From the NCBI GenBank assembly GCA_950022655.1, contig OX465581.1, positions 31,095,300 through 31,159,299 of the forward strand: a DNA stretch of 64,000 nucleotides, given 5' to 3'. The notes below the pieces were generated by a model that saw only the letters and a list, made by a program, of their open reading frames with translations, ran no database searches and was not told where the DNA came from. The stretch is from Alentia gelatinosa. Lineage: Eukaryota > Annelida > Polychaeta > Phyllodocida > Polynoidae. Shown here piece by piece: positions 37,601 through 48,849 of this stretch. The translations under genes were made by a program, and so were the position numbers. Position 1 is the stretch's first letter, and each line of letters begins with the position of its first letter.

Positions 37601-40335
37601 TGGGTCGGGATGATTTTCTTTTTCATAATGTCTTTCAGGTGGATTACAAGCAGCTATCAAAGACGCAGAGAAAGCGGTCGTCCTTGACAGCAGGAATCCG
37701 GTATTTGACTGTTGAAATAATAAGACATTTAAATCATTCGACTTTTCATAACGATTAATGGATCATCGGATATTTTAGAGTTCACAAAAAGTGCATGTTT
37801 TCAGTGATATATTTTACGTCTCTTCGAAATAGTAGGGGATCAAATGCAGCATTCTTAGACTTACAATATTCATGTGGGCATACTGCGATGACTTGTGAAA
37901 TATCGTTAGATTTTGTAAATGGGTTACTTTCAGCCTTTTGCAACGTAATACATTCGTAGATGCTAATGATATGAAATACAATATGTACCACCCGGAATAG
38001 ACAATACTAATATCCCTTGAATATCATATAACAAAATTATCATTGTTATCATTAATGTGCAGGACGTCTATTGTATAAGGTCACTGGCAAGAGCTACGCG
38101 GTCCGAAGAGAAAGAGGTAGGATCAGTGTTTACTCGTATTCATTTTATAATGTCCTATCAAAGTACGTTACTGTTGGTCTTGTATAAACCTTTACTTTCT
38201 GGATTTGAACCAGCCATTTCTAGATGTATATAAGTCATTAGAGTGCTTTTCGTCTGATCTTCAACCCCAGTCCTGATTGCAATTTCAATTAAGCATATTC
38301 CCCAACCTGAAATTCATCCACACAACTCTATTACTGCCTAGGCATTGAAGGATGCAGAACAGGCCCTGGTGCTAAACCCCAACCACCCATGCGCCCTCAT
38401 TTTACGTGGAACCCTCATTCAAGCATTGTCTCTGGTAAGGCAGTTTGTTGTCCTGAAAGAGTTCATTACATATAACAGTATTGTGCAAATTCTTCTTCTT
38501 AACACCACCTGTTCTTCATACATGTATATATAACAAAGTTGTCATCTTTATAAATTTACCTCGGCGATTTTTATTATGTACATATGTATAGGAACGCCCA
38601 TAAAATGTAGTCTTCTGTTGTACATAATTATGCTTTGAGAGTAATAATATGTCGAGTGCAAATCTACAATATCGTGTTGAAAGATTGGCTAGTGTTTTGT
38701 GTAGGGGAATATTGACTTACCATTGTGGTACCATGTATGTTAGGGAATTCCATGGTAATTGTGTTGTGATGTCTATTTGTCGCTTCATAGGAGAAAGATG
38801 AAGTAAGGTGTTTTTATATCTAATTAGATGCGTGCAGATTTCGAAATGTTGTAGTGCATTTATATTTACAAGGCCGGTGGTGACGGTCGTGGAAGAAATT
38901 GCCTTAATCAATACTAGAATGATTGGTATCGTTTTTGAATCATGAATTAGCAAAAACAATACTGTATACCGACAAAGTACTACCTAATGTGAATATCTTA
39001 TTTCTAATATTTTCACTTAGAAAAGATCGATCTATTATAATTGATTCTATCAGTAGGCCCTGTGAAAGATGTGATCATAGTGATATTTGTGTACTATCAA
39101 ATTAATATCTACCATACTTGTTAGATTGTTGACATGCTTGAAGTAGCTGTTTGTGGAGCCACTTTCACTATTCTATTCTAGGGGAGTCCACAGTATCGTG
39201 GTGCAGGGTGTAGAGACGTGAGTTGAATAGTTAGAATAGCGGTAGAACTAGCCGTTTTTGTAGAATCAATTCATCATGATTTTTTTTCAGATCATCCAGC
39301 TTAGATCTTTATCATTGTTTGCTTTATATGTTACACTCATTTACATCTAGATGACAATGACATTATAGATGAACATTTAAGTGGTAGATTGTAATTAGAA
39401 ATTAAAATCTAAGTTAATAGACACCATAACATAAGTAACAGGGACAGAACAATAAGGCCTGGAAACCACCAACCTCTGACGCAGAATTCAGACCTTCCGA
39501 TGCAACCAGACACCGATTCAGTTGAATAGAGTTGTGCGTCGTAGAGCGCGTCATAGAGCGCGTCGTAAGGCACATCGGTGTGATTTGTGAGTCCGGTGGA
39601 TTCGGCCCTCTAGACTCAAATAAACTGACTTTCTGTTAACTGACAACGGTGACAACGGTAATAAAATATGCAAACATCTGGAGAACACATCCTTCCTGTT
39701 TGTTGCTATGAAAATATCACAGTATACCTTACACCCTTTCCTAATAAAGTTGCTTTGTGTAATGAAATCTCTGTTTTGAACTGCTACTCTTTTTTGTATC
39801 AGATAGTCCTTGGCTATTTACAGTAAATGTTCTATTGATATCTATTATAATTTCCTAGGACTTTACCAACTGGGACAACTTCGGCGAAAAGGAAAGCATG
39901 TGCCAAGATCATGTCAAGGTAAAACATACTTAAAACTTCTCAATGATGATAGTGACTGTCATGCTTGACACGGCTCTTGTTGTTTTAACATCAGATAGGA
40001 ACTATTTGCTCTATTGCTATTTGAAGTCTGGTACTGTATATATGCTGATTGCATGCAATTGAGGAGATATAGTACCAAAAATGAAAGCTTCCCTTGTATT
40101 AAGAATTAGAAGAAAGCTCAAGATTGAAAGGCGAACATTTTGTCATGAAGGTCCCATCTGTTCACAGGCCTGCAGTATAAACCCCGACTGTCATAATTAC
40201 CTTGCCGTTCACAACTTCAACCATCCAGATATAACAACATTTTATGACAGGTAGGTGTCATTTGGTAATAATTACCCACTTATCCACACGCACCCACGCA
40301 CACCTACAACCACCCCCCCACACACACACATCCCC

Positions 40336-40427
<92 letters not shown>

Positions 40428-40706
40428 ATGTCACTGGTGGTAATGTAATATAAGATGATACAATTACATAATTCATAAGTAATACATAATAATATATAAT
40501 GATAATAGAAACAGCTGATTGGGCGTTTGACAATGGTTTATTAATCATTTACCTGCCGTTAAAAAAAAAAAAAGTTTTGTCGAGTCACTGATCTGAGTGC
40601 CTGGTCACGTGCCCCGCGCGCAGGCGGTAAGGCTAACTGACCAATAATACGGTAGGTGGCGACTGGTGCCCTTTATAAATAATTATACTTGATGGGTATA
40701 TTTACT

Positions 40707-40783
<77 letters not shown>

Positions 40784-41584
40784 TATACATACACACACAC
40801 GCAGGTACATTTTACATTACATAACAATAATATTTTTACATTACATAAAACTTTTACATGTGACACTAAAACACATACCAAATGCACCTCAGTCAATATT
40901 TTCGAATGCCCAACTGGATGTATGCATTATTTACATATATGAGTGTGTCCTTGTGTGTCTAAACTCCCATATCTGACATATAACACTATCATACCACTTG
41001 CATCTCTTTAAAATGATCAAATATCGACAGGTAAAAAACACCTTTAAGAAGGAGCCGTCCGGTATTCAAAATTCAGTTCTAATCGGTTCTACTTGAGGGA
41101 GATCGGGCCCTTGTTGGCCAAAGAAAAATGGAGCTCAGTAGGTTTACTATTCATACCTGTCTCTATTGTTGGTCTGGTCTGCAGGTTCCTGTACTCGCTC
41201 AACATTCCGCATACTATATCAGAAGTCATCCTCATCACTGATGGCTGCAACCAACCCCTTACCAGAGAGGCTCAAAAAGCATGCGCTGCTGACGTCATGG
41301 CCATACTAGGAATAACGCCCCCAAAATGCATGGTGGCAACAGGTAGGTCGTTTAACAGAAGCATCATCCAATTTCCTGCCTGTCTAAAGCTAATAGGTTG
41401 TATCTAAAGCCAGGAAAACGATGTATGGCGCTGGACGTGACAATATGTATGGACCCTACCAGACGCCAACATGAGTTCAACAGGTCCTATATCTAGGCGA
41501 ACGTTCTTTTTTTTATCTTAGTTTTTTTTGTCAGTCGATGATCACCAATGATATTCTTTATTTCTTTTTATCCTTTAACTTTTC

Positions 41585-41630
<46 letters not shown>

Positions 41631-44600
41631 ATCATCATTTCTTTTTTTTCTGGAGGGGCCGGGTGCATTGGACTTTATATGTGTATGACCATTGACATTC
41701 CCACTTTGGTAGTGTATCTCAATATGGACGGCCTGGTTTGAGGCTCAACATTGGAATTGTTTGTGTATTCACAATGGGCAAAATAATTGACCTGTCAATG
41801 TAGCAAGATAATTCCCCTCCCAATGAAATGATACTCCAGAGAAGCAGATGATATCCTAGCGACAGGTCATCAGCATATAGAAGACTTTTGTTATAAGGCC
41901 AACGTAAGGCCAGAAAATTAAATATTCTTTAGATGTGTACGCTATATGGAAATATCCCCATAAAGCATATAACCACGTGTGTCATACATGTTAACACAAT
42001 AATTACCTGGTTTCAGATACAAACGGCTGTATGCTCCGAGGAGATGACACATACACAATAATGACTGGTTTTGTGTACAATGGGCTGTGATCTCCGAGTA
42101 TATGACGCATAATAATATCCGGGCGATTAGCGAGGAAAATACGTCGTCAAAGTACGAGGAGATTACGGTCACTCATATACAAAACCAGTCGTTATTGTAT
42201 CTATTACCCACCAACATGATTAATAACAAGTCTATTGCAATTAAAAAGTTTCTGTAAAACATTTAGTTCCATACATCACAGCACTGTCAAGCATGGCAGT
42301 AATTCGGTGTAGACTTACACCAATAGTATAGTTCGCAATTAACCTGTGATTTTAGCATGCAGAGTGTGTTGTGACAGTGAATTCTGATTGTAAATGAGAT
42401 TATTATGATTTATTCTAAACAATCAACATTGAATAAACATTCAAGAAACTTATTTCGAAGTACATGATGGTTCGACCTCATTATGGACAGGACTATTTTT
42501 CCGGAATCTCTTGCAGGAGATGCTGACATGCCAGAATCTCCAGGTAGTTAATTGCAGTTGCCCTCATAGATACTTTTCCTATGGAGACTCTGTAATATGT
42601 GGGTAATAAACAGTAATATCCAATCGTATGTCAGGATATTGCGTAGAGTCAACTCCGAGGAGCATACGACAGCTTTTATCTGAAACCAGTCTATATTGTA
42701 TCATGATTGTATTTATCATACTCCTTTTCTGAACAAGTGGCATGTTGATATCAGTTCGTTTTAGTTATGTACTATTTTTCCGTACGCACTATTTTTCCGT
42801 ATGCGCCCATATGAGTGGGAATGTCCATTCGTAATTGGTTCCAGGATACTCGAATTGTTCAAATATAACATGAAATCATTTAATTCCCCTCCACATGGGA
42901 GATCATATAACACCAATAGAACAATGAGTAGTGCGCAGGCAACTCCCTGCGATAAGCAAATGATCGTCCCAGTAGTAAACGGCAGTATTCGCACAATTTA
43001 ATAGAGAGAATCAATACTTCTGATCAATAGAAAACACTTTTGGGCTATGCTTAATTGTGCTTTTTATGAAGTTGACAAGTGACTGCATCGATGGAAATGA
43101 ATAAGATGTCATTTTATACTATGATAGATAAATATTCAGTCATTTTGAAAAGTGATAACATTCCTGAGGTGGCTGAGGAGAAAAAAAGTTGACATGGGGC
43201 TGAAGATAATACAGAAACTTCATTTACTAATGACATTTTGCTAATATGCCTTATAATTCACCTATGACATTTGAAACTGCCTCATTGGAAAAATGTATTA
43301 CTTTATTTGTATTGCTACTTTATTTGTATTGCCTATGCACAGACCTAGCAAACTATAACAGTCCCATGAAGTTCCGTCAACCCAAAGCAAGTGACGCCAA
43401 CCGGCGGGCGTTCCGTTGTGGGACTGCAGCCTCTGACAGGGATGCTAACGTGGTCCGTCGTCGTAAGGAGTACGGCGACGCCGTACGTCAGCACACCGCC
43501 AAACCCAAGTCTGCCTCCGAGTATATAGGTGCGTCATTCACCATAGTCTTTTTACGTTTGAGATTCCCATATCATTCAAAGGCATATCGGACTCGAAACT
43601 TAAAACCCATGTAATTTTCCTGAAATCTGAATATAATGATCTATAAGTGTTGTAGAACACCTAGATAATTTAAATATCGGGGGTCACCATGTTAGTTTTA
43701 GATTTAGAGGTCAATAATATGATGATTTTATAATGGAATATATAGAAATTCTAAAAAGTTACATTGTAAATAGTAAAACCCATGTAATTCCCTCTCAAAA
43801 TTTCACATGATATAGTATGTGTATGGTACTATTTATTGAAGTTTTAAAAACCTTAGGTATGGCAATCATTGCACCATATTGAGGAATAATATGCTATTCC
43901 CATTCAGCAAAATGTTGCACACATATTGTTTTTACAATATCCATCTCACCATTTGGCAGCTTGGCTTGAGAACAGTTCCCACACAAGACGAATGTCACCT
44001 CCAAAAGAGAAGCGCCCCGTGTCCGCCGCTGCTGCCATCTCCCGGCCATCTGAACCAATAACGACCAGTCCTCGTCCTTTCTCGGCAATGTCGAGAGTCA
44101 CAATGGAGAAGACGCCATCAAGGAGACTCATAGATGTAAAGAACGCCAATGACCACGTCGCTGCCTCTACCAATCTCCGGCCTGCCCCCACTAGGAAAAA
44201 TGTAGATCCACGCACCAAATCTACCAAACCTAATAGTTCCACCCTCTACGTAGATGCTCCCCAAAAGAGAAACTATATCCAAGTGAGCATAGAAATCAGT
44301 ACCCATATCTTCTTCACTGTTACACTTTGTTCTAGATTCTACGTTCCCAAAGTTCTCTTCAAATTATTATCGAATAAGTAGAACAATTGTTTGATTTGGA
44401 TTTGATTAAGCGGCCTTGTAGATTTATCAACAATCATAACGATTAGGACTTTGCAGAACGTTCCTATTGCCACAGAAAAGTACATTTTGAATATTCTTGA
44501 AGTCTATAGATCTTATACATTAGAATAATCAACCCCTGTGATAAATTTCCGAATACAGCTTTGGGAATCTAGTGGAAATTTCCAAATAAGAATTTATTCA

Positions 44601-46303
44601 CATTTTGAGGTATTGCATAATGTCCAGTATTAGGAGTATACATCTATGCCGGCGAATTCTACAGATACCAACCTCTGCTGTACATTTGGTACTTTATCCA
44701 TGCAGCATTTAGTAATTCATCCATACCACCATATGCTTTGAATATACCTTCCGATTGGTTAAAGGACATGCTCCACCGGACCGTCAGTATGCTTCAAAAG
44801 GGTGCTACGTATCCATTGTTTATAGTGTACTAGCTACTTCGTCGCTAGAGCCCCTGAATGCGCTATCTGGTGGGTATTAAGCACAGAGTAAAATATCTCT
44901 CTGGTATTAGACTCCTCTAGGCGGGTAGAATGATGCTATCAGATTGTATGGAAATCCATTGGAAAGCCCCCACAGTGGGTAGAATGACATCACAATAATG
45001 CGGCCTAAGGCAGATCATGCTTATGAATATGAAATACCGATCTTAAGTGTTATACCTACATCAGAAATGACTTTGGCTGCTCCGCGTCAACACTTTCCCA
45101 ACCTTCTTATGCTACCGCTATACACCATTAGTCTTACCTATTTCGATAAGGATAATCTATAATCCCTGATGTATCAATCACATATCTACATTATTCTCGT
45201 TAAACTGTTTGACGGAGACTCCTCGTCTATGTGCGCGGTGATGAAATTAAACCTGCAACTCGTGTATACCAAACCTTACTTTATCCTACCCCTAATATAA
45301 AATCCCATAGGCTTAACATTGAGATTCCGTATGCCACGCTGACTGGCATACGGACGTTTGTATGCTACTAGGGGCATACGGAATTTTGATGATTTTCATT
45401 CATGATTTTTATATTAAAATATTGTAGAGAGGGGTAGGATAAAATAAAAACCTGATTCGTTTCAATCTTGGCTCCCGTATGCCACTCCTGGAGTTTGGTT
45501 CCGGATACCACTCGGCTCCGCCTCGTGATATCACTAAGCCAAACTCCAGTCGTGGCATACGGGAGCCAAGACTAAAACCCATCCGGTTTTACGATAATAT
45601 CGTAGCTCTACTAACATTTACCTAGCAAATTCTTGTAGCTTTAGATCAACTCACAAATGTCAAACGTTATAGGAATTAAATAATTATAAATATGACCCTT
45701 ACACACGTATTCTAGACTTTCGCACACTAGAGAGGCTGTTATGTATACCCGCAATACTACACATTAGGCCTATGTATGTTGGAGTTTTTGATGATAGCAT
45801 TTCAACATACCATATAGGTCTTTTCAATATGGATTGGATTTTGGTTAAGTATTGATATGTGCCGAGGGCAATTGACTCTAAAAAGGAGCAATATATTAAT
45901 TCTGTTTTATCAGGTATTCCAACCTTTGAACCTAGAAGACGCGCCGCGGATGTATTATAAGTAGGTATACATTTAGCTTTGTTAGTTTAGTCTTCACTCT
46001 AGCAGAATCCGCACATTTTCAATTAAACCAAGAAGGTGCCCAAGATCCATGCTACAGGACTAAGATCACTACTGTTATCTTGTTGAGTAAAGAATATTGA
46101 TATACTTATAGAATTACTATGAAGGCTTAATGATTCCTAAGTGACTATGCAATTTAAGCCCAGTTATATTTCCAATTTATTATTTCGAATTTAATCTAGC
46201 TTTATCTGGATTATGTTTGTATAGGCCCTGGAAAGGAGATCGACTACCAATGGCGGACAGAGAAAAGAAGGAAAAGCAACATCAACGTGCACCATTTAAA
46301 TAG
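29222..46303 (+). CDS. Split gene for a tetratricopeptide-repeat protein (15 candidate exons, about 537 aa)
   Basis: Exons at 29222-29314, 32163-32252, 32603-32710, 34073-34112, 37639-37700, 38063-38116, 38342-38434, 39182-39217 (tentative), 39859-39918, 40168-40250, 41077-41342, 43349-43528, 43960-44282, 45914-45960 and 46225-46303 join in one frame with GT-AG borders, 1614 nt including the stop. Exons 3-7 encode consecutive TPR-like units; exons 6-7 give a good 34-residue repeat ending in LNPNHP. TPRs are helix pairs used for protein-protein contacts, so a scaffold or adaptor role is inferred. The C-terminal third (exons 12-15) is rich in Arg, Lys, Ser and Pro, likely disordered, and ends in a short conserved-looking block (YYKPWKGDRLP) plus a charged tail. 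I do not recognise the orthologue. The first ATG has an upstream in-frame stop and A at -3. The weakest parts are exon 8 and the first part of exon 11. Confidence 0.72.
32163..32252 (+). CDS. TPR protein exon 2
   Basis: Thirty codons between a pyrimidine-rich acceptor (tctctctgtag) and a gtaatt donor, phase 0 to phase 0. It encodes an Arg/Leu-rich helix followed by a Pro-rich turn (KDYDRPPWLSTL). Confidence 0.75.
32603..32710 (+). CDS. TPR protein exon 3 (first recognisable TPR)
   Basis: Thirty-six codons, phase 0 to phase 0, acceptor ctcgtttcag and donor gtaggc. It encodes a TPR with the LG pair of helix A (YYHLGIAL) and the A/Y/A pattern of helix B (AVAQYTKAIEAV). Confidence 0.82.
33280..33880. 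other. GC-raised segment in intron 3 of the TPR gene, unassigned
   Basis: Base composition is higher in GC than the rest of the intron, and open frames exist on both strands, but none carries TPR pattern or fits the neighbouring splice phases. It could be an old insertion or a non-coding RNA. Confidence 0.25.
34073..34112 (+). CDS. TPR protein exon 4 (40-nt small exon)
   Basis: Only 40 nt, with a strong acceptor (ttactctgtctag) and a gtatgg donor. It starts in phase 0 and leaves one nucleotide (G), exactly what exon 5 needs to complete its first codon. The encoded 13 residues supply the first helix of the TPR whose second helix is in exon 5, and the joined unit is 34 residues long. Confidence 0.6.
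34549..34618. repeat. (CATA)n microsatellite
   Basis: About 17 perfect CATA units followed by a short AT palindrome, in an intron of the TPR gene. Confidence 0.9.
35700..35920. repeat. AC-rich minisatellite, left block
   Basis: Diverged repeats of CCAACCTGCCTACC-like units, continued at 36990-37205 after an inserted transposon. Confidence 0.7.
35924..36986. mobile_element. 1063-bp GC-rich transposon with 18-bp TIRs and TAA target duplication
   Basis: GAGGCCTATTCCACCAAA at the left end is perfectly complementary to the right end, and TAA lies immediately outside both ends (35921-35923 and 36987-36989). A 3-bp TAA duplication fits PIF/Harbinger-type insertion. The interior is very GC-rich, with GCCGGCCGCCCGG-type palindromes and GAGCTGTTCCACCAA near 36048 and again near 36860. 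No transposase frame was recognised, so it is non-autonomous. It splits the AC-rich minisatellite inside intron 4 of the TPR gene. Confidence 0.85.
36990..37205. repeat. AC-rich minisatellite, right block
   Basis: Same unit type as 35700-35920 (CCAACCTGCC variants). The long open frame here is produced by the repeat. Confidence 0.7.
37318..37402. mobile_element. Right end of a C-tract MITE
   Basis: CGTACTTAATGGATGGCC after a C-rich stretch matches the right terminus of the GGGGCCATCCATAAAGT family. The left end is not seen. Confidence 0.4.
37639..37700 (+). CDS. TPR protein exon 5
   Basis: Acceptor tgtctttcag, donor gtattt. The first GT completes a codon from exon 4, followed by 20 codons reading GLQAAIKDAEKAVVLD, a typical TPR helix B. 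Confidence 0.82.
38063..38116 (+). CDS. TPR protein exon 6
   Basis: Eighteen codons, phase 0 to phase 0, acceptor aatgtgcag, donor gtagga. It encodes TPR helix A (DVYCIRSLARATRSEEKE) continued by helix B in exon 7. Confidence 0.8.
38342..38434 (+). CDS. TPR protein exon 7
   Basis: Thirty-one codons, acceptor tactgcctag, donor gtaagg. It completes one TPR (ALKDAEQALVLNPNHP) and begins the next (CALILRGTLIQAL). Confidence 0.85.
39182..39217 (+). CDS. TPR protein exon 8 (tentative 36-nt exon)
   Basis: Twelve codons (GSPQYRGAGCRD) between an acceptor (ctattctag) and a consensus donor (gtgagt), phase 0 to phase 0. It neither breaks nor is required by the reading frame, so it may be a cassette exon or chance. 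Confidence 0.35.
39859..39918 (+). CDS. TPR protein exon 9
   Basis: Twenty codons, acceptor atttcctag, donor gtaaaa, phase 0 to 0. It encodes an acidic aromatic stretch (DFTNWDNFGEKES) that no longer fits the TPR pattern. Confidence 0.68.
40168..40250 (+). CDS. TPR protein exon 10
   Basis: Eighty-three nt, acceptor tctgttcacag, donor gtaggt. It encodes a Cys/His-rich segment (ACSINPDCHNYLAVHNFNHP) and leaves two nucleotides that exon 11 completes. A (TA)n array starts shortly downstream in the intron. Confidence 0.7.
40338..40420. repeat. (TA)n microsatellite
   Basis: About 41 TA units after CA- and C-rich sequence in intron 10 of the TPR gene; frames reading IYIYIY are artefacts. Confidence 0.95.
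40708..40790. repeat. (TA)n microsatellite, second array
   Basis: About 38 TA units followed by CA repeats, 290 bp after the first array. Confidence 0.95.
41077..41342 (+). CDS. TPR protein exon 11, containing a possible 47-nt intron
   Basis: Opening at acceptor aaaattcag in phase 2, it reads SNRFYLREIGPLLAKEKWSS, then a hydrophobic block, then a segment with ITDGCNQPLTREAQKACAAD, and ends with one nucleotide at donor gtaggt. The hydrophobic block (41138-41184) looks like a small intron (gtaggt to tctgcag), but removing its 47 nt would shift the frame into a stop. The exon is therefore kept whole, with doubt about this portion. Confidence 0.5.
41588..41624. repeat. (ATT)n microsatellite
   Basis: About 12 ATT units in intron 11 of the TPR gene. 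Confidence 0.9.
41994..42701. mobile_element. Nested inverted-repeat elements
   Basis: Outer arms of about 50 bp (41994-42048 and 42650-42701) share CTGGTTTCAGATA and GTATGCTCC with an inverted partner. An inner palindrome at 42053-42202 has arms ATACAATAACGACTGGTTTT and complement. Inner and outer arms are related (ACAATA-GACTGGTTT), so one family inserted beside or within itself. Confidence 0.6.
43349..43528 (+). CDS. TPR protein exon 12
   Basis: 180 nt, acceptor gacctag, donor gtgcgt. The first CA completes a codon begun in exon 11; then 59 codons and one nucleotide left over. The product is strongly basic (NVVRRRKEYGDAVRQH) and the DNA is GC-rich compared with its flanks. An alternative acceptor (aacag) lies 17 nt into the exon. 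Confidence 0.72.
43960..44282 (+). CDS. TPR protein exon 13
   Basis: 323 nt, acceptor atttggcag, donor gtgagc, the longest exon. It encodes 107 codons of Ser/Pro/Arg/Lys-rich sequence that is probably disordered. The frame on either side is fixed by the phase of exons 12 and 14. Confidence 0.75.
44283..45280. other. Intron 13 of the TPR gene, left part
   Basis: AT-rich, no exon or clear repeat recognised before the element at 45281. Confidence 0.4.
45281..45580. mobile_element. Two-module inverted-repeat element, copy 3 (reverse orientation)
   Basis: Module 2 comes first (45281-45442, TTATCCTACCCC to GGGGTAGGATAA), then module 1 (45463-45580), with arms CAATCTTGGCTCCCGTATG and complement and CTCGGCTCCGCCTCGTG in the loop. 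Very close to the reverse complement of copy 1 at 6016-6288. Lies in intron 13 of the TPR gene. Confidence 0.78.
45914..45960 (+). CDS. TPR protein exon 14
   Basis: Forty-seven nt, acceptor tgttttatcag, donor gtaggt. It encodes VFQPLNLEDAPRMYY and leaves AA, completed to Lys by exon 15. Confidence 0.72.
46225..46303 (+). CDS. TPR protein exon 15 (stop)
   Basis: Acceptor tttgtatag; reads PWKGDRLPMADREKKEKQ and a short basic tail to TAG at 46301-46303. Together with exon 14 it forms an aromatic/basic C-terminal motif. Confidence 0.78.
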
Positions 46304-48800
46304 TCCAATATGCAGGGAAGAATTGATGGCAATGAAAACTTGAGGATAATGTACAAGGTGGATGCGGTATATATACAAAGGAATTATTTGTTAAGAATAC
46401 AAGGTGCAATACTTAGTCATCGTCAACGAATATCGATTCTCTCCATTGTGCTAGATCCTTATTTTTGATACCATTATAGCACATTGGAGATATTAAACAG
46501 AGTTCACAGATTAAGTGTTGGACGGCGACAGGCTATAAATTCTGATTTTTAGAAAAATACCGGGGTGAAATGGTAGAGGATATAAGGATGTAATAGTCAA
46601 CAACTTGTTCAAGGGTGGGCTGAGATATCTAGGCTTTCTTAGTCGTGAGAAATGAGTAAATTTGAAAAAGGTTGACCGAAATAGAGGGATCATGTTCCTT
46701 TTTTCGTTTCAAGGCATTTCGACTTGCAGGGACATTTCGAGTTAGATTGATTGAAAAATTCGATCAGCTTTTAGCCAAACATCCAAGCAAAAGCCGCTAT
46801 CAGGTTTCAATGGTTAGCCTTACCTGAAACACATACTTCGATCTCAATATGGGTGTGATAGCCTTTAATGATATCTTAGCTAGTATATGGAAACACTATC
46901 AAGTAAATCTAATGAAGCACTCAATTTAGCGTTCAGATGCCCATTGAACATAAAGTATCTGAGTGCAAAATAACGGATTACAAAACGTAGATACTTATAT
47001 GATAGTCAACTAATGTTGTCTATGAGCCCTGTTTTTTTATGTAAATAAAAACTTCTGTTGTACATCAAACTCTCATTGTCATTTTGTGTCAGGTAAATAA
47101 GCGGTTTATCAGTCTGATCCTGAAAAGCCGCAGGCAGTAATTTTTCCAAGCCTTACCGGGTAACTTTGACTTTTGCTTACCGGTACTTCGTTTCCCTATT
47201 CCTATATACCATCAAATATCGATAAAAATGCTTGATTCTTTACCTGAAACACTTCCGAAGCAAATGGCCACCCTTATCGAGTAACCACAACAGCTATTGT
47301 TTTGTCCCGCTGCTGTATTGTATCACGTGATCAGAGTGGGACGAAAACGTCAGAGCGGGACGAAAACATGAGAGCGGGACGAAAACGTCAACCTCGACAC
47401 ATAACTTATTTCTAATGTACCCCCCAGCAGCGGTATGTAACTCTAGTTAGTTCAATAATGGGTATATAGGAATAGATGATTGGCGCTGTAGACGATTCAC
47501 ATCAGATCATTCGCACTGATATGGGACGATTCACACTTAAACCCCAAATCTGCTACGACGATTTAATTTCCATTACACTAGCATGTTCGGGTTAGGCTTT
47601 TAGAAGGAGGGTTTCTGATTTGATCTCACCCCGTATAACATCATTTATTGATGAAATAACTCCAAATTAGCCATTGAGTATTGAGTACAATACCCTCACG
47701 GCCGTGGAGTATGAGTTCCTAACGTTAAACCTATGAAGATAAATACTGGTGTGAGATAAAGCCACGGACTTAATAATTAATAAAATCCTACCATATTTTT
47801 GACTAACAACCATGTTTAATCAGTACGGAACTGGATTCTGTAATGTGTGGTACCGAACCCTGGAGCCTGTTTAATTTGCTACTATTTCTCTACTGGGATA
47901 TGAGTATGCGCCCTTCCTCAGCATGACTGACCAATGTGGAGGGAGACAACAGTGGAGTAACACCAGTACATTTGTCCCAGAACCAATGTCTCACAAGATC
48001 ATTTGTGTTTTTTATGTGGAGTACAGATTCCGTTTGTCACTGAGTGATGAAAGAATATATTCACACATCCTTCTGAACCACATGAACACTGTCATTCTGT
48101 TATCTAGTGAGTTGTACAGGGAAACTATGTTATGGTGGGAGAAAGTCAAAATTACGAGGTAAGCCTTGGGCGTGGGAAGTAATGTTTGCGAGCCTTACCG
48201 AGTACCTTTGACTTTCTCTCTCTGGAAAGTTGGTTTCCCTATTTTTATATACATGTACCTTTAAATGTAGTTTCATAATGATCAAATAGTGTTATTTGCT
48301 TACCCAACATCAAATGTAAAGCCATATCCAACCTTGGTTGGTATCTATAGCCTGCTAGCTACTAGGGATGCTAGCTTTGCAGGATAACTCATTAGTCAGG
48401 CTGGAAACCCACATCTCTCCAGTCAATAATAAGTCATATTGTTACAAGAGAGGTGTGGACTTCCAGCATGTCCACTAGCTGCCAACAACAGCCTTGGTTT
48501 GGCAGGGGTTCGGCCCCTTCTGTTAGGGAAGTACTGCTACCGTGTAGATATTGATGATTCTATGCAATCTTTATCAAAATTCCTAAATATTGTTTCAGTC
48601 ATTTGTTGGGAAAGTTGCATCCCTAATTTAGGGTTAGAACATTAGCAGAATCTTACAAGTAGATGGACTAGGAGCATCAACTCACATTGTCATCATAATA
48701 GCTTATAGTAGCACAGCCAACTTAAACCAACTGGTATTATGCTATCACTCTTCAAGAATTGGCATGTGCACGTATGCATAACCTTATAACAATACTAACT
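46304..48800. other. 3' UTR / intergenic
   Basis: Contains three tandem copies of AGAGCGGGACGAAAACGTC at about 47330-47392. No further gene recognised. Confidence 0.35.
47044..47049 (+). other. Possible polyadenylation signal for the TPR gene
   Basis: AATAAA about 740 nt after the stop codon, followed within 50 nt by a GT-rich stretch. It is the first good match seen downstream; no transcript evidence. Confidence 0.3.
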
Positions 48801-48849
48801 ATTGGGTTGGAGAGCTGAATAACATCACACACCAGCCTTGCTTTGAACA

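Noticed and set aside
40244..40548. Open frames with long Ile-Tyr runs
   Set aside because: Produced by the (TA)n microsatellite on both strands.
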